From assembly GCF_007829875.1 (NCBI RefSeq), contig NZ_VIWV01000001.1, forward strand, positions 6,770,001-6,834,000: a stretch of 64,000 bases of DNA. The letters run 5' to 3'. Positions within the stretch are counted from its first letter, which is position 1; the number at the start of each line of letters is the position of its first letter. Of this stretch, positions 54,754 through 63,870 are shown piece after piece. The DNA comes from Streptomyces capillispiralis. Its GTDB lineage: Bacteria; Actinomycetota; Actinomycetes; Streptomycetales; Streptomycetaceae. The notes below the pieces were generated by a model that was given only the letters and a program-made list of their open reading frames with translations, searched no databases and was not told the origin of the DNA. Both the position numbers and the translations under genes were made by a program.

Positions 54754-55923
54754 ATGCGTGACGCAGTCGTCGTCGAAGCCGTACGCACCCCCATCGGCAA
54801 GGGCAAGCCGAACGGCGCCCTCGCCCACGTCCACCCCGTCGAACTCCTCGCCCACACCCTGCGCACCCTCGTCGAGCGCTCCGGCGTCGACCCGGAGCTG
54901 ATCGACGACGTGATCGGCGGCACCGTCGACCAGGTCGGCGAGCAGGCCATGAACACCACCCGCTACGCCGTCCTGTCCGCCGGACTGCCGGAGTCCGTCC
55001 CGGCCACCACCGTGGACCGCCAGTGCGGCTCCTCCCAGCAGGCCGTGCACTTCGCCGCGCAGGGCGTCCTCTCGGGCGCGTACGACCTCGTCGTGGCCTG
55101 CGGCGTGGAGTCCATGAGCCGGGTGCCGATGTGGTCCAACGTGCCCGAGGGCAAGGACCCCTTCGGCCCCGGAGTCGCCGAGCGCTACCCCGAGGGCCTG
55201 GTGCCGCAGGGCATCAGCGCCGAACTGATCGCCGCCAAGTGGTCGCTCACCCGCGAGCGGATGGACGCCTTCGCCGTCTCCTCGCACCGCAGGGCCGCCG
55301 CGGCCTGGGACGCCGGCCTGTTCGACGCCGAGGTGGCACCCCTGGACGGCGTCACGCGCGACGAGTGCGTACGCCCCGACAGCGACCCGGCGACCCTGGC
55401 CGGCCTTCGCCCCGCCTACCACGACCCCGCCTACGCCGCCCGCTTCCCGCAGATCGAGTGGAACGTCACCGCCGGCAACGCCAGCCCGGTCAACGACGGC
55501 GCCTCCGCCGTCCTGATCACGTCGAGCGAGACCGCCGCCCGGCTCGGCCTGCGCCCGCTCGCCCGGCTGCACAGCTTCGCCGTCACCGGCTCCGACCCGC
55601 TGCTGATGCTCACCGGCGTGGTCCCCGCCACCGAGAAGGTGCTGCGCCGCGCCTCCCTGTCACTGGACGACATCGACCTGTTCGAGGTCAACGAGGCGTT
55701 CGCCAGTGTGGTCCTGGCCTGGCAGCAGGAGACCGGCGCCGACCTCGCCAGGGTCAACGTGCACGGCGGCGCCCTCGCCCTCGGCCACCCGCTCGGCGCC
55801 AGCGGCACCCGGCTGACCACGACCCTGGTCCACGCGATGCGCGAACGCGGTGCCCGCTACGCCCTGCAGACCATGTGCGAGGCCGGCGGACTCGCCAACG
55901 CGATGGTCCTCGAACGGGTCTGA
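54754..55923 (+). CDS. Acetyl-CoA acetyltransferase (thiolase)
   Basis: About 389 residues. Active-site nucleophile in VDRQCGSSQQAVHFAAQ (Cys near 91), HGGALALGHPLGASG with the catalytic His, and C-terminal MCEAGGLANAMVLE with the second Cys. It condenses or cleaves 3-ketoacyl-CoA. ATG 54754 follows GAGGAGG. Likely under control of the divergent HxlR regulator. Confidence 0.93.
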   Translation: MRDAVVVEAVRTPIGKGKPNGALAHVHPVELLAHTLRTLVERSGVDPELIDDVIGGTVDQVGEQAMNTTRYAVLSAGLPESVPATTVDRQCGSSQQAVHFAAQGVLSGAYDLVVACGVESMSRVPMWSNVPEGKDPFGPGVAERYPEGLVPQGISAELIAAKWSLTRERMDAFAVSSHRRAAAAWDAGLFDAEVAPLDGVTRDECVRPDSDPATLAGLRPAYHDPAYAARFPQIEWNVTAGNASPVNDGASAVLITSSETAARLGLRPLARLHSFAVTGSDPLLMLTGVVPATEKVLRRASLSLDDIDLFEVNEAFASVVLAWQQETGADLARVNVHGGALALGHPLGASGTRLTTTLVHAMRERGARYALQTMCEAGGLANAMVLERV

Positions 55924-55939
55924 CGCCCCGCCGGGCTCC

Positions 55940-56728
55940 TCAGCGCCCGCCCAGCCGGTGCCGCTTGCGCCACGCCACCACAGCGCCCGCCAGACCCGGT
56001 ACGGCGATGCAGGCCAGCGCGATCAGGAAGGCCGGGGACGTCGGCGTCGAGGCGCGGGCGCCGGCCACCACGTAGGCGGCGGTGTTCGGGACCGAGCCGA
56101 GCGCCGTCGCCAGCAGGAACGGCAGCAGGCCCATCCGGGAGACGGCGGCGCAGTAGTTCGAGGCGGCGAACGGGATGCCCGGGAAGAGCCGGGCCGCCAG
56201 CATCGAGCGGAAGCCGTGCCGGCTGAGCTGGTCGTCCGCCGCCTTCAGCCAGCGCCCGCGCAGCAGCGGACGCAGCGCGTCCTGCCCGAGCGCCCGCCCC
56301 AGGCAGAACGCCAGCCCGGCACCGAGCACCGTGCCGCCGAGCGCGGCCCCCAGACCGAGCTGCGTCCCGAACAGCGCGCCCGCGGCGAGGTTCAGCAGCG
56401 GGCGCGGCACGAACGCCACCGTGCACACCCCGTAGGCCACCGCGTACGCCACGACCGCCGCGGCCCCGCCGAGGTGCGCCGGCCAGCCCTCGGTCAGCAG
56501 CCGCTGCGGCTGGAAGGCCAGCACCAGCGACGCCGCGGCGGCGAGCAGCACGACCAGCAGCGACAGCCGCGACCACGGCGACAGCAGCACTCTGGCGCAG
56601 CGGGCTGCGGGACCGGTGGCGGGGGCGAGCGCGGGGGCGGCCGTGGGGACGGCGACCGCGAGGTCGGTGGAGGTGGCCCGGGGAGAGGCCGTGGCGGTGC
56701 CCCCAGAGCGGGTGGTGGCATCGAGCAT
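55940..56728 (-). CDS. VTT domain (TVP38/TMEM64 family) membrane protein
   Basis: About 262 residues. A cytoplasmic Ala/Thr-rich N-terminus (1-45) is followed by the VTT/DedA-like membrane domain: FVPRPLLNLAAGALFGTQLG, FCLGRALGQ and LFPGIPFAASNYCAAVSRMG. The family is linked to lipid scrambling or transport. It converges on the thiolase gene with 16 bp between stop codons. Confidence 0.87.
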   Translation of the reverse strand: MLDATTRSGGTATASPRATSTDLAVAVPTAAPALAPATGPAARCARVLLSPWSRLSLLVVLLAAAASLVLAFQPQRLLTEGWPAHLGGAAAVVAYAVAYGVCTVAFVPRPLLNLAAGALFGTQLGLGAALGGTVLGAGLAFCLGRALGQDALRPLLRGRWLKAADDQLSRHGFRSMLAARLFPGIPFAASNYCAAVSRMGLLPFLLATALGSVPNTAAYVVAGARASTPTSPAFLIALACIAVPGLAGAVVAWRKRHRLGGR

Positions 56729-56909
56729 CCGGTGACACTAACCGACATATGTGTGTGATCGCCGTAGTGTTCGTCTCATGGGCGTAACAGGGGACGGAAC
56801 AACGGCCCCCGAGGACACCGCCCCCGGGGACGGCCGCGCCGCCGTGACCCGGCGTCCCGTCGCCGAAAACCATTCGACGCGGGGCGGGTCGTCGGCAAGG
56901 ATCGACCCC

Positions 56910-57011
56910 ATGTTCCGGTACGCCTTCCACCTCGCAGCATCCGCCGTCGCGGATGCCCCGAAGGCTGCCGTTCCCGCTGTCCTCGCCGCAGTCGACGGCG
57001 CCCGAAGCTGA
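56910..57011 (+). CDS. Possible small protein upstream of tuf
   Basis: About 33 residues, MFRYAFHLAASAVADAPKAA to a GARS end. A ribosome-binding-site-like AAGGA lies eight bases upstream, the sequence is amphipathic, and the frame is not forced by any neighbour. It could be a genuine small peptide or leader; comparison across species would decide. Confidence 0.35.
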   Translation: MFRYAFHLAASAVADAPKAAVPAVLAAVDGARS

Positions 57012-57147
57012 CCCTCCCCGGATCGTCCGGCGGACCCCGCAGGGGGAGGGTCGGCACCTTCCCGGGGGTCCCCGTCCCGCCGCCCGCCGCATCCGCCGCG
57101 AGCCGGGACGCGCACGCGTCACCATCGAGAGGCTTCGAGGTACCGCC

Positions 57148-58317
57148 ATGTCCAAGACGGCGTACGTCCGCACCAAACCGCATCTGAACATCGGCACGAT
57201 GGGCCATGTCGACCACGGCAAGACCACCCTGACCGCCGCCATCACCAAGGTCCTCGCCGAGCGCGGCTCCGGCAGTTTCGTCCCGTTCGACCGCATCGAC
57301 CGGGCCCCGGAGGAGGCGGCGCGCGGCATCACCATCAACATCGCGCACGTCGAGTACGAGACCGACACCCGGCACTACGCGCACGTCGACATGCCCGGCC
57401 ACGCCGACTACGTCAAGAACATGGTCACCGGAGCCGCGCAGCTCGACGGGGCGATCCTCGTGGTCTCCGCGCTCGACGGGATCATGCCGCAGACCGCCGA
57501 GCACGTGCTGCTCGCCCGGCAGGTGGGCGTGAACCACATCGTGGTCGCGCTCAACAAGGCCGACGCCGGGGACGAGGAGCTGACCGACCTGGTCGAGCTG
57601 GAGGTCCGCGACCTGCTCTCCGCGCACGGCTACGGCGGCGACTCCGCGCCCGTCGTCCGGGTCTCCGGGCTCAGGGCCCTGGAGGGCGACCCGCGCTGGA
57701 CGGCGTCGGTCGACGCGCTGCTCGACGCGGTGGACACCTACGTGCCCATGCCCGAGCGGTACGTCGACGCGCCCTTCCTGCTGCCGGTGGAGAACGTGCT
57801 CACCATCACCGGCCGGGGCACCGTCGTCACCGGCGCCGTCGAGCGCGGCACCGTCCGCGTCGGCGACCGGATCCAGGTGCTCGGCGCCGGCGTGGAGACC
57901 GTGGTGACCGGCCTGGAGACCTTCGGCAAGCCCATGGCGGAGGCGCAGGCCGGGGACAACGTGGCGCTGCTGCTGCGCGGGGTGCCGCGCGACGCGGTGC
58001 GGCGCGGGCACGTGGTGGCCGCACCGGACAGCGTGGTGCCGAGCCGGCGCTTCACCGCGCAGGTGTACGTGCTGTCGGCCCGCGAGGGCGGCCGCACGAC
58101 ACCGGTGTCGACCGGCTACCGGCCGCAGTTCTACATCCGCACCGCGGACGTGGTCGGCGACGTCGACCTCGGCGGGACGGCCGTCGCCCGGCCCGGGGAC
58201 ACCGTCACCATGACGGTGGAGCTGGGCCGGGAGGTGCCGCTGGAGCCCGGACTCGGCTTCGCCATCCGGGAGGGCGGCCGCACCGTCGGGGCCGGCACGG
58301 TGACGGAGGTCGGCTGA
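57148..58317 (+). CDS. tuf3: Translation elongation factor EF-Tu, divergent (tuf3 type)
   Basis: About 389 residues, slightly shorter than standard EF-Tu (about 397). G1 GHVDHGKTT, G2 region RGITINIAHVEYET, G3 DMPGHADYVKNM and G4 NKAD are intact, so it should bind GTP. Differences: Met for the usual Ile in GTMGHVDHG, a rewritten switch-I flank (RGSGSFVPFDRIDRAPEEAA) and a changed domain III. Streptomycetes carry such a divergent copy beside the main tuf1. ATG 57148. Role may be stress- or antibiotic-related. Confidence 0.9.
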   Translation: MSKTAYVRTKPHLNIGTMGHVDHGKTTLTAAITKVLAERGSGSFVPFDRIDRAPEEAARGITINIAHVEYETDTRHYAHVDMPGHADYVKNMVTGAAQLDGAILVVSALDGIMPQTAEHVLLARQVGVNHIVVALNKADAGDEELTDLVELEVRDLLSAHGYGGDSAPVVRVSGLRALEGDPRWTASVDALLDAVDTYVPMPERYVDAPFLLPVENVLTITGRGTVVTGAVERGTVRVGDRIQVLGAGVETVVTGLETFGKPMAEAQAGDNVALLLRGVPRDAVRRGHVVAAPDSVVPSRRFTAQVYVLSAREGGRTTPVSTGYRPQFYIRTADVVGDVDLGGTAVARPGDTVTMTVELGREVPLEPGLGFAIREGGRTVGAGTVTEVG

Positions 58318-58321
58318 ACCA

Positions 58322-58364
58322 CGCGGGGCCGCCCCCTCCCCCCGAGGGGGCGGGCGGCCCCGCG
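58322..58364 (+). terminator. Hairpin after tuf3
   Basis: Long GC-rich imperfect inverted repeat (GGGGCCGCCCCCTC with GAGGGGGCGGGCGGCCCC, three-base bulge) starting 5 bp after the stop codon. Confidence 0.6.
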
Positions 58365-58382
58365 CACCGGCGACGGCACAAT

Positions 58383-59234
58383 GTGACGGTGAGCGAGCCC
58401 CTCCCCGTGACCCGTGTCGTCGAGCACGGCACCGCCAAGCTGATGCCCGACATCGACCGGGAGCGCGCCTGGCTGCTCACCGTCGACGGGGCGCCCCAGT
58501 CGTACGTCGACCTGGACGAGCCGACGCACCTGGAGTTCGAGTACGCCCGGCGGCTCGGGCACCTCCTGGACACCGTCGCCGAGCCCGGCCGGCCGCTGGA
58601 CGCGCTGCACCTCGGCGGCGGCGCCCTGACCCTGCCCCGCTACCTGGCCGCCACCCGGCCCGGCTCCCGGCAGCACGTCGTCGACGCCGACGGCCCGCTG
58701 CTCGACCTGGTCGCCGAACACCTGCCGCTGCCCCCGGACTCCCGCGTCGCGCTGCACGCGGCGGACGCCCGCGCCTGGCTGGAGGCGGCGCCCGACGACA
58801 GCGCGGACGTCCTCGTCGCCGACGTCTTCGGCGGCTCACGCGTCCCGGCGCACCTGACCTCTGTGGCCTACGTGCACGAGGCCGCGCGCGTGCTGCGCCC
58901 CGGCGGGGTCTACCTCGCCAACCTCGCCGACGCCGCCCCGTTCGCCTTCCTCCGCTCCCAGCTCGCCACACTGGCCACGCGGTTCGAGGAACTGGCGCTG
59001 ATCGCCGAGCCGGGGGTGCTGCGCGGGCGCCGCTTCGGCAACGCGGTGCTGGCCGCCGCGCACCGCCCGCTGGACATCGCCGCCCTCTCCCGCCGCACCG
59101 CCGCCGACGCCTTCCCCGCCCGCGTCGAACACGGCGCGGCCCTCCGGGACTTCACGGGCGGCGCACGGCCGGTGCGGGACGAGGACGCGGTGCCCTCACC
59201 CGAGCCCCCCGAGGGAGCGTTCGGCATCGGCTGA
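58383..59234 (+). CDS. Spermidine synthase-like methyltransferase-fold protein
   Basis: About 283 residues. Rossmann methyltransferase motif I DALHLGGGALTLPRYLAATR, motif II HVVDADGPLLDLV, and DVLVADVFGGSRVPAHLTSV. It resembles the fused-spermidine-synthase-like proteins of actinobacteria that lack clear polyamine residues. No ribosome-binding site is evident at GTG 58383. Substrate not known. Confidence 0.78.
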   Translation: MTVSEPLPVTRVVEHGTAKLMPDIDRERAWLLTVDGAPQSYVDLDEPTHLEFEYARRLGHLLDTVAEPGRPLDALHLGGGALTLPRYLAATRPGSRQHVVDADGPLLDLVAEHLPLPPDSRVALHAADARAWLEAAPDDSADVLVADVFGGSRVPAHLTSVAYVHEAARVLRPGGVYLANLADAAPFAFLRSQLATLATRFEELALIAEPGVLRGRRFGNAVLAAAHRPLDIAALSRRTAADAFPARVEHGAALRDFTGGARPVRDEDAVPSPEPPEGAFGIG

Positions 59235-59257
59235 GCGGCGGCACGGGACGCGGTGCG

Positions 59258-60559
59258 TCAGGTGAGCCCACCCACGGGGCGCTCGGGCTCGGCCGCCGGC
59301 GCACCGGCCGGCTCCGGGGCCGCTTCGGTGACGTGGCGGGTACGGCGCCGCAGGTCGCGTACGTCCGGGACGCACAGGACCGCCGCCGTGACGACCACCA
59401 CCAGCGCGGCACAGCCCCACAGCGCCTCCGTGCGCCCGAAAGCCGTCTCCGCCGGGCCCGCCAGCGCCATAGCGGCCGGCACCAGCGCGACGGAGCCGAA
59501 CCAGTCGTACGCCGAGACCCGGGACAGCTTGTCCTCCGGTATCTCCTGGTGCAGCGCGGTCATCCAGGAGACGCCGAACACCTCCAGGGACACACCGGTC
59601 ACGAACATCACCGCGCACAGCACGGCGACCGGCACCGGGACGGCCAGCGCGGCGGACGGCAGGGCCAGCGGGAACACGCACAGGGTGCCCACGAACAGCA
59701 TCCGGCGCGGCTGCCAGCGGGTCATCACCAGCGCGCCCACCACCGTGCCCCCGCCGAAGAAGGCCAGCGCCACGCCCCACGGCGCGGCACCGCCGAGGTG
59801 GTCCCGCGCGACCAGCGGCCCGTAGACGGCGTCGGCCGCGCCGACCACCGCGTTCGCGACGGAGAACTGGACGACGACGCCCCACAGCCAGGGCCGCCCG
59901 CTGAACTCCCGCCAGCCCTCCCGCAGATCGGCGAGCATGCCGCCACCGGGAGCGCGCGGCGGGACGTGCTTCACGTCGAGGAAGGCCCGCAGCGCCGCCG
60001 CGGCCGCGAAGGCCGCCGCGTCCGCCGCCAGCACCCAGCCCGGTCCGATCGCGGCGACCATGGCGCCGCCGAGCGCGGCCCCGCCGAGGGTCGCCCCGTG
60101 CATCGCCATCCGGAACACCGCGAACGCCCGGCCCGCCTGCTCGCCCTGGACCGACGACAGCAGCATGCCCTCGGCGGCCGGGCTGAAGAACGCCTGGCCG
60201 GTGCCGCCCAGCGCGCTGAGCAGCATCATCTGCCACAGCCGCGGCTCGCCCGCCAGGACCAGTGCCGCGAACGCGGCCTGCGAGACGCAGTTCAGGGCGT
60301 TGGCCGCGACCATCACCCGGTGGCGCGGCAGCCGGTCCGCGACCGCGCCGCCGATCAGCAGGAAGAGCACCAGCGGCAGGGTGCGGGCGGCGGCCACCAG
60401 ACCCACGTCGCCGGCGTCGCCGCCCGCGCCCAGCACGGCGAAGGCGGCGGCGATCAGCGCGCCGTGGCTGCCCAGGTTGGTCACCACAGCGGCGGCGGTC
60501 AGCAGGGAGTAGTTGCGGCCCGCCCAGGCGGGGCGGCGGCGGAGGACGGTGGTCGGCAC
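59258..60559 (-). CDS. MFS transporter
   Basis: About 433 residues with about twelve transmembrane helices. Motif A-like GGAVADRLPRHRVM near the first loop (FLLIGGAVADRLPRHRVM). Related to enterobactin-exporter-like or macrolide-efflux-type MFS. GTG 60559 is used; a longer start at 60595 has no ribosome-binding site. Substrate unknown. Confidence 0.88.
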   Translation of the reverse strand: MPTTVLRRRPAWAGRNYSLLTAAAVVTNLGSHGALIAAAFAVLGAGGDAGDVGLVAAARTLPLVLFLLIGGAVADRLPRHRVMVAANALNCVSQAAFAALVLAGEPRLWQMMLLSALGGTGQAFFSPAAEGMLLSSVQGEQAGRAFAVFRMAMHGATLGGAALGGAMVAAIGPGWVLAADAAAFAAAAALRAFLDVKHVPPRAPGGGMLADLREGWREFSGRPWLWGVVVQFSVANAVVGAADAVYGPLVARDHLGGAAPWGVALAFFGGGTVVGALVMTRWQPRRMLFVGTLCVFPLALPSAALAVPVPVAVLCAVMFVTGVSLEVFGVSWMTALHQEIPEDKLSRVSAYDWFGSVALVPAAMALAGPAETAFGRTEALWGCAALVVVVTAAVLCVPDVRDLRRRTRHVTEAAPEPAGAPAAEPERPVGGLT

Positions 60560-60619
60560 CCCGTGACTATCGCCGGGGCGGGGCCGACGTGCCAAATGCC
60601 GTGCGAGCCCCCTGGCCCG

Positions 60620-61630
60620 CTACGACTCCGTCGGGGCCTCCTCGGTGAGGCGCACCGTGCTCAGGATCTTCTGCACGGTCGCGTCGGGGATCTCGTCCTT
60701 GACGCCCTTGGCGCCGTACAGGTTCCAGGTGACGTAGTTGCCGGCGCCGTTCTTGAACGCGAAGGTGATCGCCTTGCCCTCGCTGTCGCACTTGCCGTTC
60801 TGCGGAGTGTTCTCCGAGCGGGCGGTGGCGACGCTGCCCTTGATGCCGGACGCCGTGGTGTACGCCTTCGGCTTCTCGTACTTGACGCTCTTCTTGTCGG
60901 GCTGGGTGTAACCGCCGAAGATCCACCACGGCACGCGCGTCTCGGCGGCCTCGTCGGCGTTCTTGGCGCCGTTCTCCCCGCGGGTTCCGGCGGTGGCGAG
61001 GGCGGTGTCCTCCTCGCGGCCGTCCTTGTTGTCGTCGCTCGTGCACCACTTGGACTTCAGGTACGCCGGGGCGGTGACGGTGGTGCGGTCCAGCTCACCG
61101 TCCTCCTCCTCCCACTCGAAGCCCACGCTGGTGCCGGGAGTCTCGATCTCCCAGTCGGCCGGCACGTCGAACTTGGTGCCGAAGCGCGTGTTGACGACGA
61201 CCTTCCAGCCCGGAATGGTCGCCTTCTCCTCGTCGCCGCCGCGCGGGTTGCCCTCCGAGGCGGAGGTGCTCGGCTCCGCGGAGGTCTCCTTGGACACGGT
61301 CGGGGTCGGCTTGCCGTCCTTCTCGCCGCCGGCCTCGTCGTCCTTGTCGCCGCCGAGCACCAGGAACCCGGTGACACCCGCGGCCACGACGACGGCCGTC
61401 GCCGCCACGATCGCCACCAGCTTGGTCCGGTTCCCGCCGCCCCCGCCCTGCGGCGGCTGAGGCGTGCCCACGGTGGACGGCGCCCCCCACTGCGGCTGCT
61501 GCTGGTACGGGTTCGGCTGCTGATAGCCGGGCTGCTGGTACGGATTCGGCTGTTGGTACCCCGGCTGCTGGTACGGATTGTTCGACTGCGGGTTCTGCTC
61601 GCCCCCGGGCGGCTGCTGTCCTGGCCACAT
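60620..61630 (-). CDS. Membrane-anchored protein with Pro/Gln-rich N-terminus
   Basis: About 336 residues. The cytoplasmic N-terminus has NPYQQPGYQQ-type repeats (about 18-48), then a transmembrane helix (LVAIVAATAVVVAAGVTGFL, about 70-89), a Ser/Thr/Glu linker and an extracytoplasmic domain (WKVVVNTRFGTKFDVPADWE, VPWWIFGGYTQP). Two cysteines (KWCTSD and GKCDSE) probably form a disulfide. Pattern familiar from Streptomyces proteins of unknown function. ATG 61630. Confidence 0.75.
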   Translation of the reverse strand: MWPGQQPPGGEQNPQSNNPYQQPGYQQPNPYQQPGYQQPNPYQQQPQWGAPSTVGTPQPPQGGGGGNRTKLVAIVAATAVVVAAGVTGFLVLGGDKDDEAGGEKDGKPTPTVSKETSAEPSTSASEGNPRGGDEEKATIPGWKVVVNTRFGTKFDVPADWEIETPGTSVGFEWEEEDGELDRTTVTAPAYLKSKWCTSDDNKDGREEDTALATAGTRGENGAKNADEAAETRVPWWIFGGYTQPDKKSVKYEKPKAYTTASGIKGSVATARSENTPQNGKCDSEGKAITFAFKNGAGNYVTWNLYGAKGVKDEIPDATVQKILSTVRLTEEAPTES

Positions 61631-61751
61631 GGGCAGCAACCCTATCCGCGCGCGGGACACGATTGGGTCACCGCCGTTTGACGGGGACGTAGCAAAATCC
61701 GGCCGCCGCGCGGCATGGCCAGCCGAGGCTACTCGCGGGTAACCTTCGGGT

Positions 61752-62204
61752 ATGAGCGCAGACCAGATGTCCATCGGCGACATGCTCGCCGCCACCGTGC
61801 CCATGGCCCGCACCCTGGGCCTGGAGTTCCTGGAGACCACGCCCGAGCGGGCCGTGGTGGCCCTGCCGGACCGGGCGGACTTCCACAACCACGTGGGCGG
61901 GCCGCACGCCGGCGCGATGTTCACCCTCGGTGAGTCGGCGAGCGGCGCGATCGTGCTCGCCGCGTTCGGCGACCAGCTCGCGCGCGCCGTGCCGCTGGCC
62001 GTCCGCGCCGACATCGCCTACAAGAAGCTGGCGATGGGCCCGGTCACCGCCACCGCGACCCTCGGCCGCCCGGCCGCCGAGGTCGTGGCCGAACTGGACG
62101 CGGGCCGGCGCCCCGAGTTCCCGGTGACGGTCGCCATCAGCCGCGAGGACGGCGCGGTCACCGGGGAGATGACCGTCGTCTGGACCCTGCGCCCCAACAG
62201 CTGA
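61752..62204 (+). CDS. Hotdog-fold thioesterase-like protein (DUF4442)
   Basis: About 150 residues: MARTLGLEFLETTPERAVVA, DFHNHVGGPHAGAMFTLGES, typical of acyl-CoA thioesterase/YiiD C-terminal relatives. No ribosome-binding site is present; a TAACCT at 61740-61745 just upstream would give a leaderless transcript. Substrate unknown. Confidence 0.78.
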   Translation: MSADQMSIGDMLAATVPMARTLGLEFLETTPERAVVALPDRADFHNHVGGPHAGAMFTLGESASGAIVLAAFGDQLARAVPLAVRADIAYKKLAMGPVTATATLGRPAAEVVAELDAGRRPEFPVTVAISREDGAVTGEMTVVWTLRPNS

Positions 62205-62568
62205 CCGCCCCCGGCCCGCGACACGGGGCGGGGGCGGCGCGGGCGCACGGTGCGGGGCGTCGCCCGCCGGTTCCGGGCGGACCGGCCGCCGCCGGCCCTG
62301 GGCGCCGGCCGGCCCGGTCCACGCCCTGCGCGAGTCCGCCGGCAGCCGGCGGCGGCGTGGCGTGGTGGCGGCGGCGCCGGCCGGCCTGTCGCTGCGTCCG
62401 TCAGGTGCCGGCCTGCGGCTCCCGCGGGGCCGGCACACGGGCGGGGCGGCCGGCCCTGCCCGGGCGCCGCCCCTCCACCCGGTAGGCTTCCCGCCCGTGC
62501 GCCGCGCTCGGGCGCACGCACGGACCCGCGACGACGCGCGCGGGCTCAGCGGACCGGGAGGAAGTGGC
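62205..62568. other. Intergenic region without recognised features
   Basis: 364 bp of extremely GC-rich DNA between the thioesterase-like and DedA genes. Open frames run through it, but none has convincing codon bias and a start. GGGAGGAAG at the right end is the DedA ribosome-binding site. Confidence 0.5.
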
Positions 62569-63219
62569 GTGCACGTCCAGGAGTGGCTCGAGACCGTCCC
62601 GGCGGTCGCCGTGTACGCGCTGGTGGGACTGGTCATCGGGCTGGAGAGCCTCGGCATCCCGCTGCCCGGCGAGATCATCCTGGTCTCGTCCGCGCTGCTC
62701 GCCTCCCAGCACGGCGACATCGACCCGGTGATCCTCGGCGCCTGCGCCACGGCCGGCGCGATCATCGGTGACTCGATCGGCTACGCCATCGGCCGCAAGG
62801 GCGGACGGCCCCTGCTGGCCTGGCTGGGTGCCCGCTTCCCCCGGCACTTCAGCGAGGGGCACATCGCCACCGCCGAGCGGTCCTTCCAGAAGTGGGGCAT
62901 GTGGGCCGTGTTCTTCGGCCGCTTCGTGGCCCTGCTGCGCATCTTCGCCGGCCCGCTCGCGGGTGTGCTGCGGATGCCGTACTGGAAGTTCCTGACCGCC
63001 AACGTCCTCGGCGGCATCCTGTGGGCGGGCGGCACCACCGCCGTCATCTACTACGTCGGCATCGTCGCCGAGTCCTGGCTGAAGCGGTTCTCGTGGCTGG
63101 GCCTGGTGGCCGCCGTGCTGGTCGGCGTGGTGTCGATGCTGGTGCTCAGGCGCAAGGCCGCGCGGGCGACCGCTCGGCGGCCGGGCGCCGACCCTGAGCC
63201 GGTCCCGGCCGCCGACTGA
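62569..63219 (+). CDS. DedA family membrane protein
   Basis: About 216 residues: LESLGIPLPGEIILVSSALL near 25-45, GDSIGYAIGRKGGRPLL, FFGRFVALLRIFAGPLAG with the conserved FxxR-x3-R pattern and a C-terminal helix. DedA proteins support lipid carrier (undecaprenyl phosphate) or phospholipid translocation. GTG 62569 follows GGGAGGAAG. Confidence 0.92.
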   Translation: MHVQEWLETVPAVAVYALVGLVIGLESLGIPLPGEIILVSSALLASQHGDIDPVILGACATAGAIIGDSIGYAIGRKGGRPLLAWLGARFPRHFSEGHIATAERSFQKWGMWAVFFGRFVALLRIFAGPLAGVLRMPYWKFLTANVLGGILWAGGTTAVIYYVGIVAESWLKRFSWLGLVAAVLVGVVSMLVLRRKAARATARRPGADPEPVPAAD

Positions 63220-63222
63220 GCG

Positions 63223-63756
63223 TCACGAACCCTCGTGCGCCTCGCGGTGGGCCTTCGCCAGCTCCGCGTACATCGTGCCGTTGAGCGTGATCCCCTCCCG
63301 CTCCTCCCGGGTCAGCTCGCGCCGCACCTTCGCCGGCACCCCCGCGACGAGCGAGCCGGGCGGCACCTCCATCCCCTGCGGCACCAGTGCCTGCGCCGCC
63401 ACCAGTGAACCGGCGCCGATCACCGCCCCGTTGAGGACCGTGGCCCCCATGCCGATCAGGCAGTCGTCCCCGACGGTCGCGCCGTGCACCACGGCGTTGT
63501 GCCCGATGGAGACCCGCTCGCCCACGGTGACGGGGTGGCCGGGGTCGGCGTGCAGCGTGCAGTTGTCCTGCACGTTGCTGCTCGCGCCGACGGAGATCCG
63601 CTCGACGTCACCGCGCAGCACCGCCCCGTACCAGACGCTCGCCCCCGCGTGCAGCGTCACGTCCCCGATCACCGAGGCCGTGGGCGCCACGAACGCCCCG
63701 GCGTCCAGCCGCGGCTCCTTGCCCCCGATGCCCTCGACCAGCGCGCTGTGCGTCAT
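63223..63756 (-). CDS. Gamma-carbonic anhydrase-like hexapeptide protein
   Basis: About 177 residues of left-handed beta-helix: APTASVIGDVTLHAGASVWY, VQDNCTLHADPGHPVTVGER and SIGHNAVVHGATVGDDCLIG. Three histidines in the gamma-CA metal positions (TLH, GHNAVVH) are present. Relatives (YrdA, PaaY) are CO2 hydratases or thioesterases. ATG 63756 follows GGAAGGCG. It converges on dedA with 3 bp between stop codons. Confidence 0.9.
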   Translation of the reverse strand: MTHSALVEGIGGKEPRLDAGAFVAPTASVIGDVTLHAGASVWYGAVLRGDVERISVGASSNVQDNCTLHADPGHPVTVGERVSIGHNAVVHGATVGDDCLIGMGATVLNGAVIGAGSLVAAQALVPQGMEVPPGSLVAGVPAKVRRELTREEREGITLNGTMYAELAKAHREAHEGS

Positions 63757-63870
63757 CGCCTTCCCTTCCACCCGCGTCGTGAACAGCACGCACCGTAGCC
63801 CAACCCGGTGGGGTGAAGATCACAGGGTCGCCGGACCGACGGCGCCACGCCCGCCGACTACGGTGAGCGG

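Noticed and set aside
59333..61681. A 782-residue plus-strand frame across the MFS and membrane-protein genes
   Set aside because: It spans two minus-strand genes with recognisable products, and its own composition is low-complexity (Arg, Gly, Gln).
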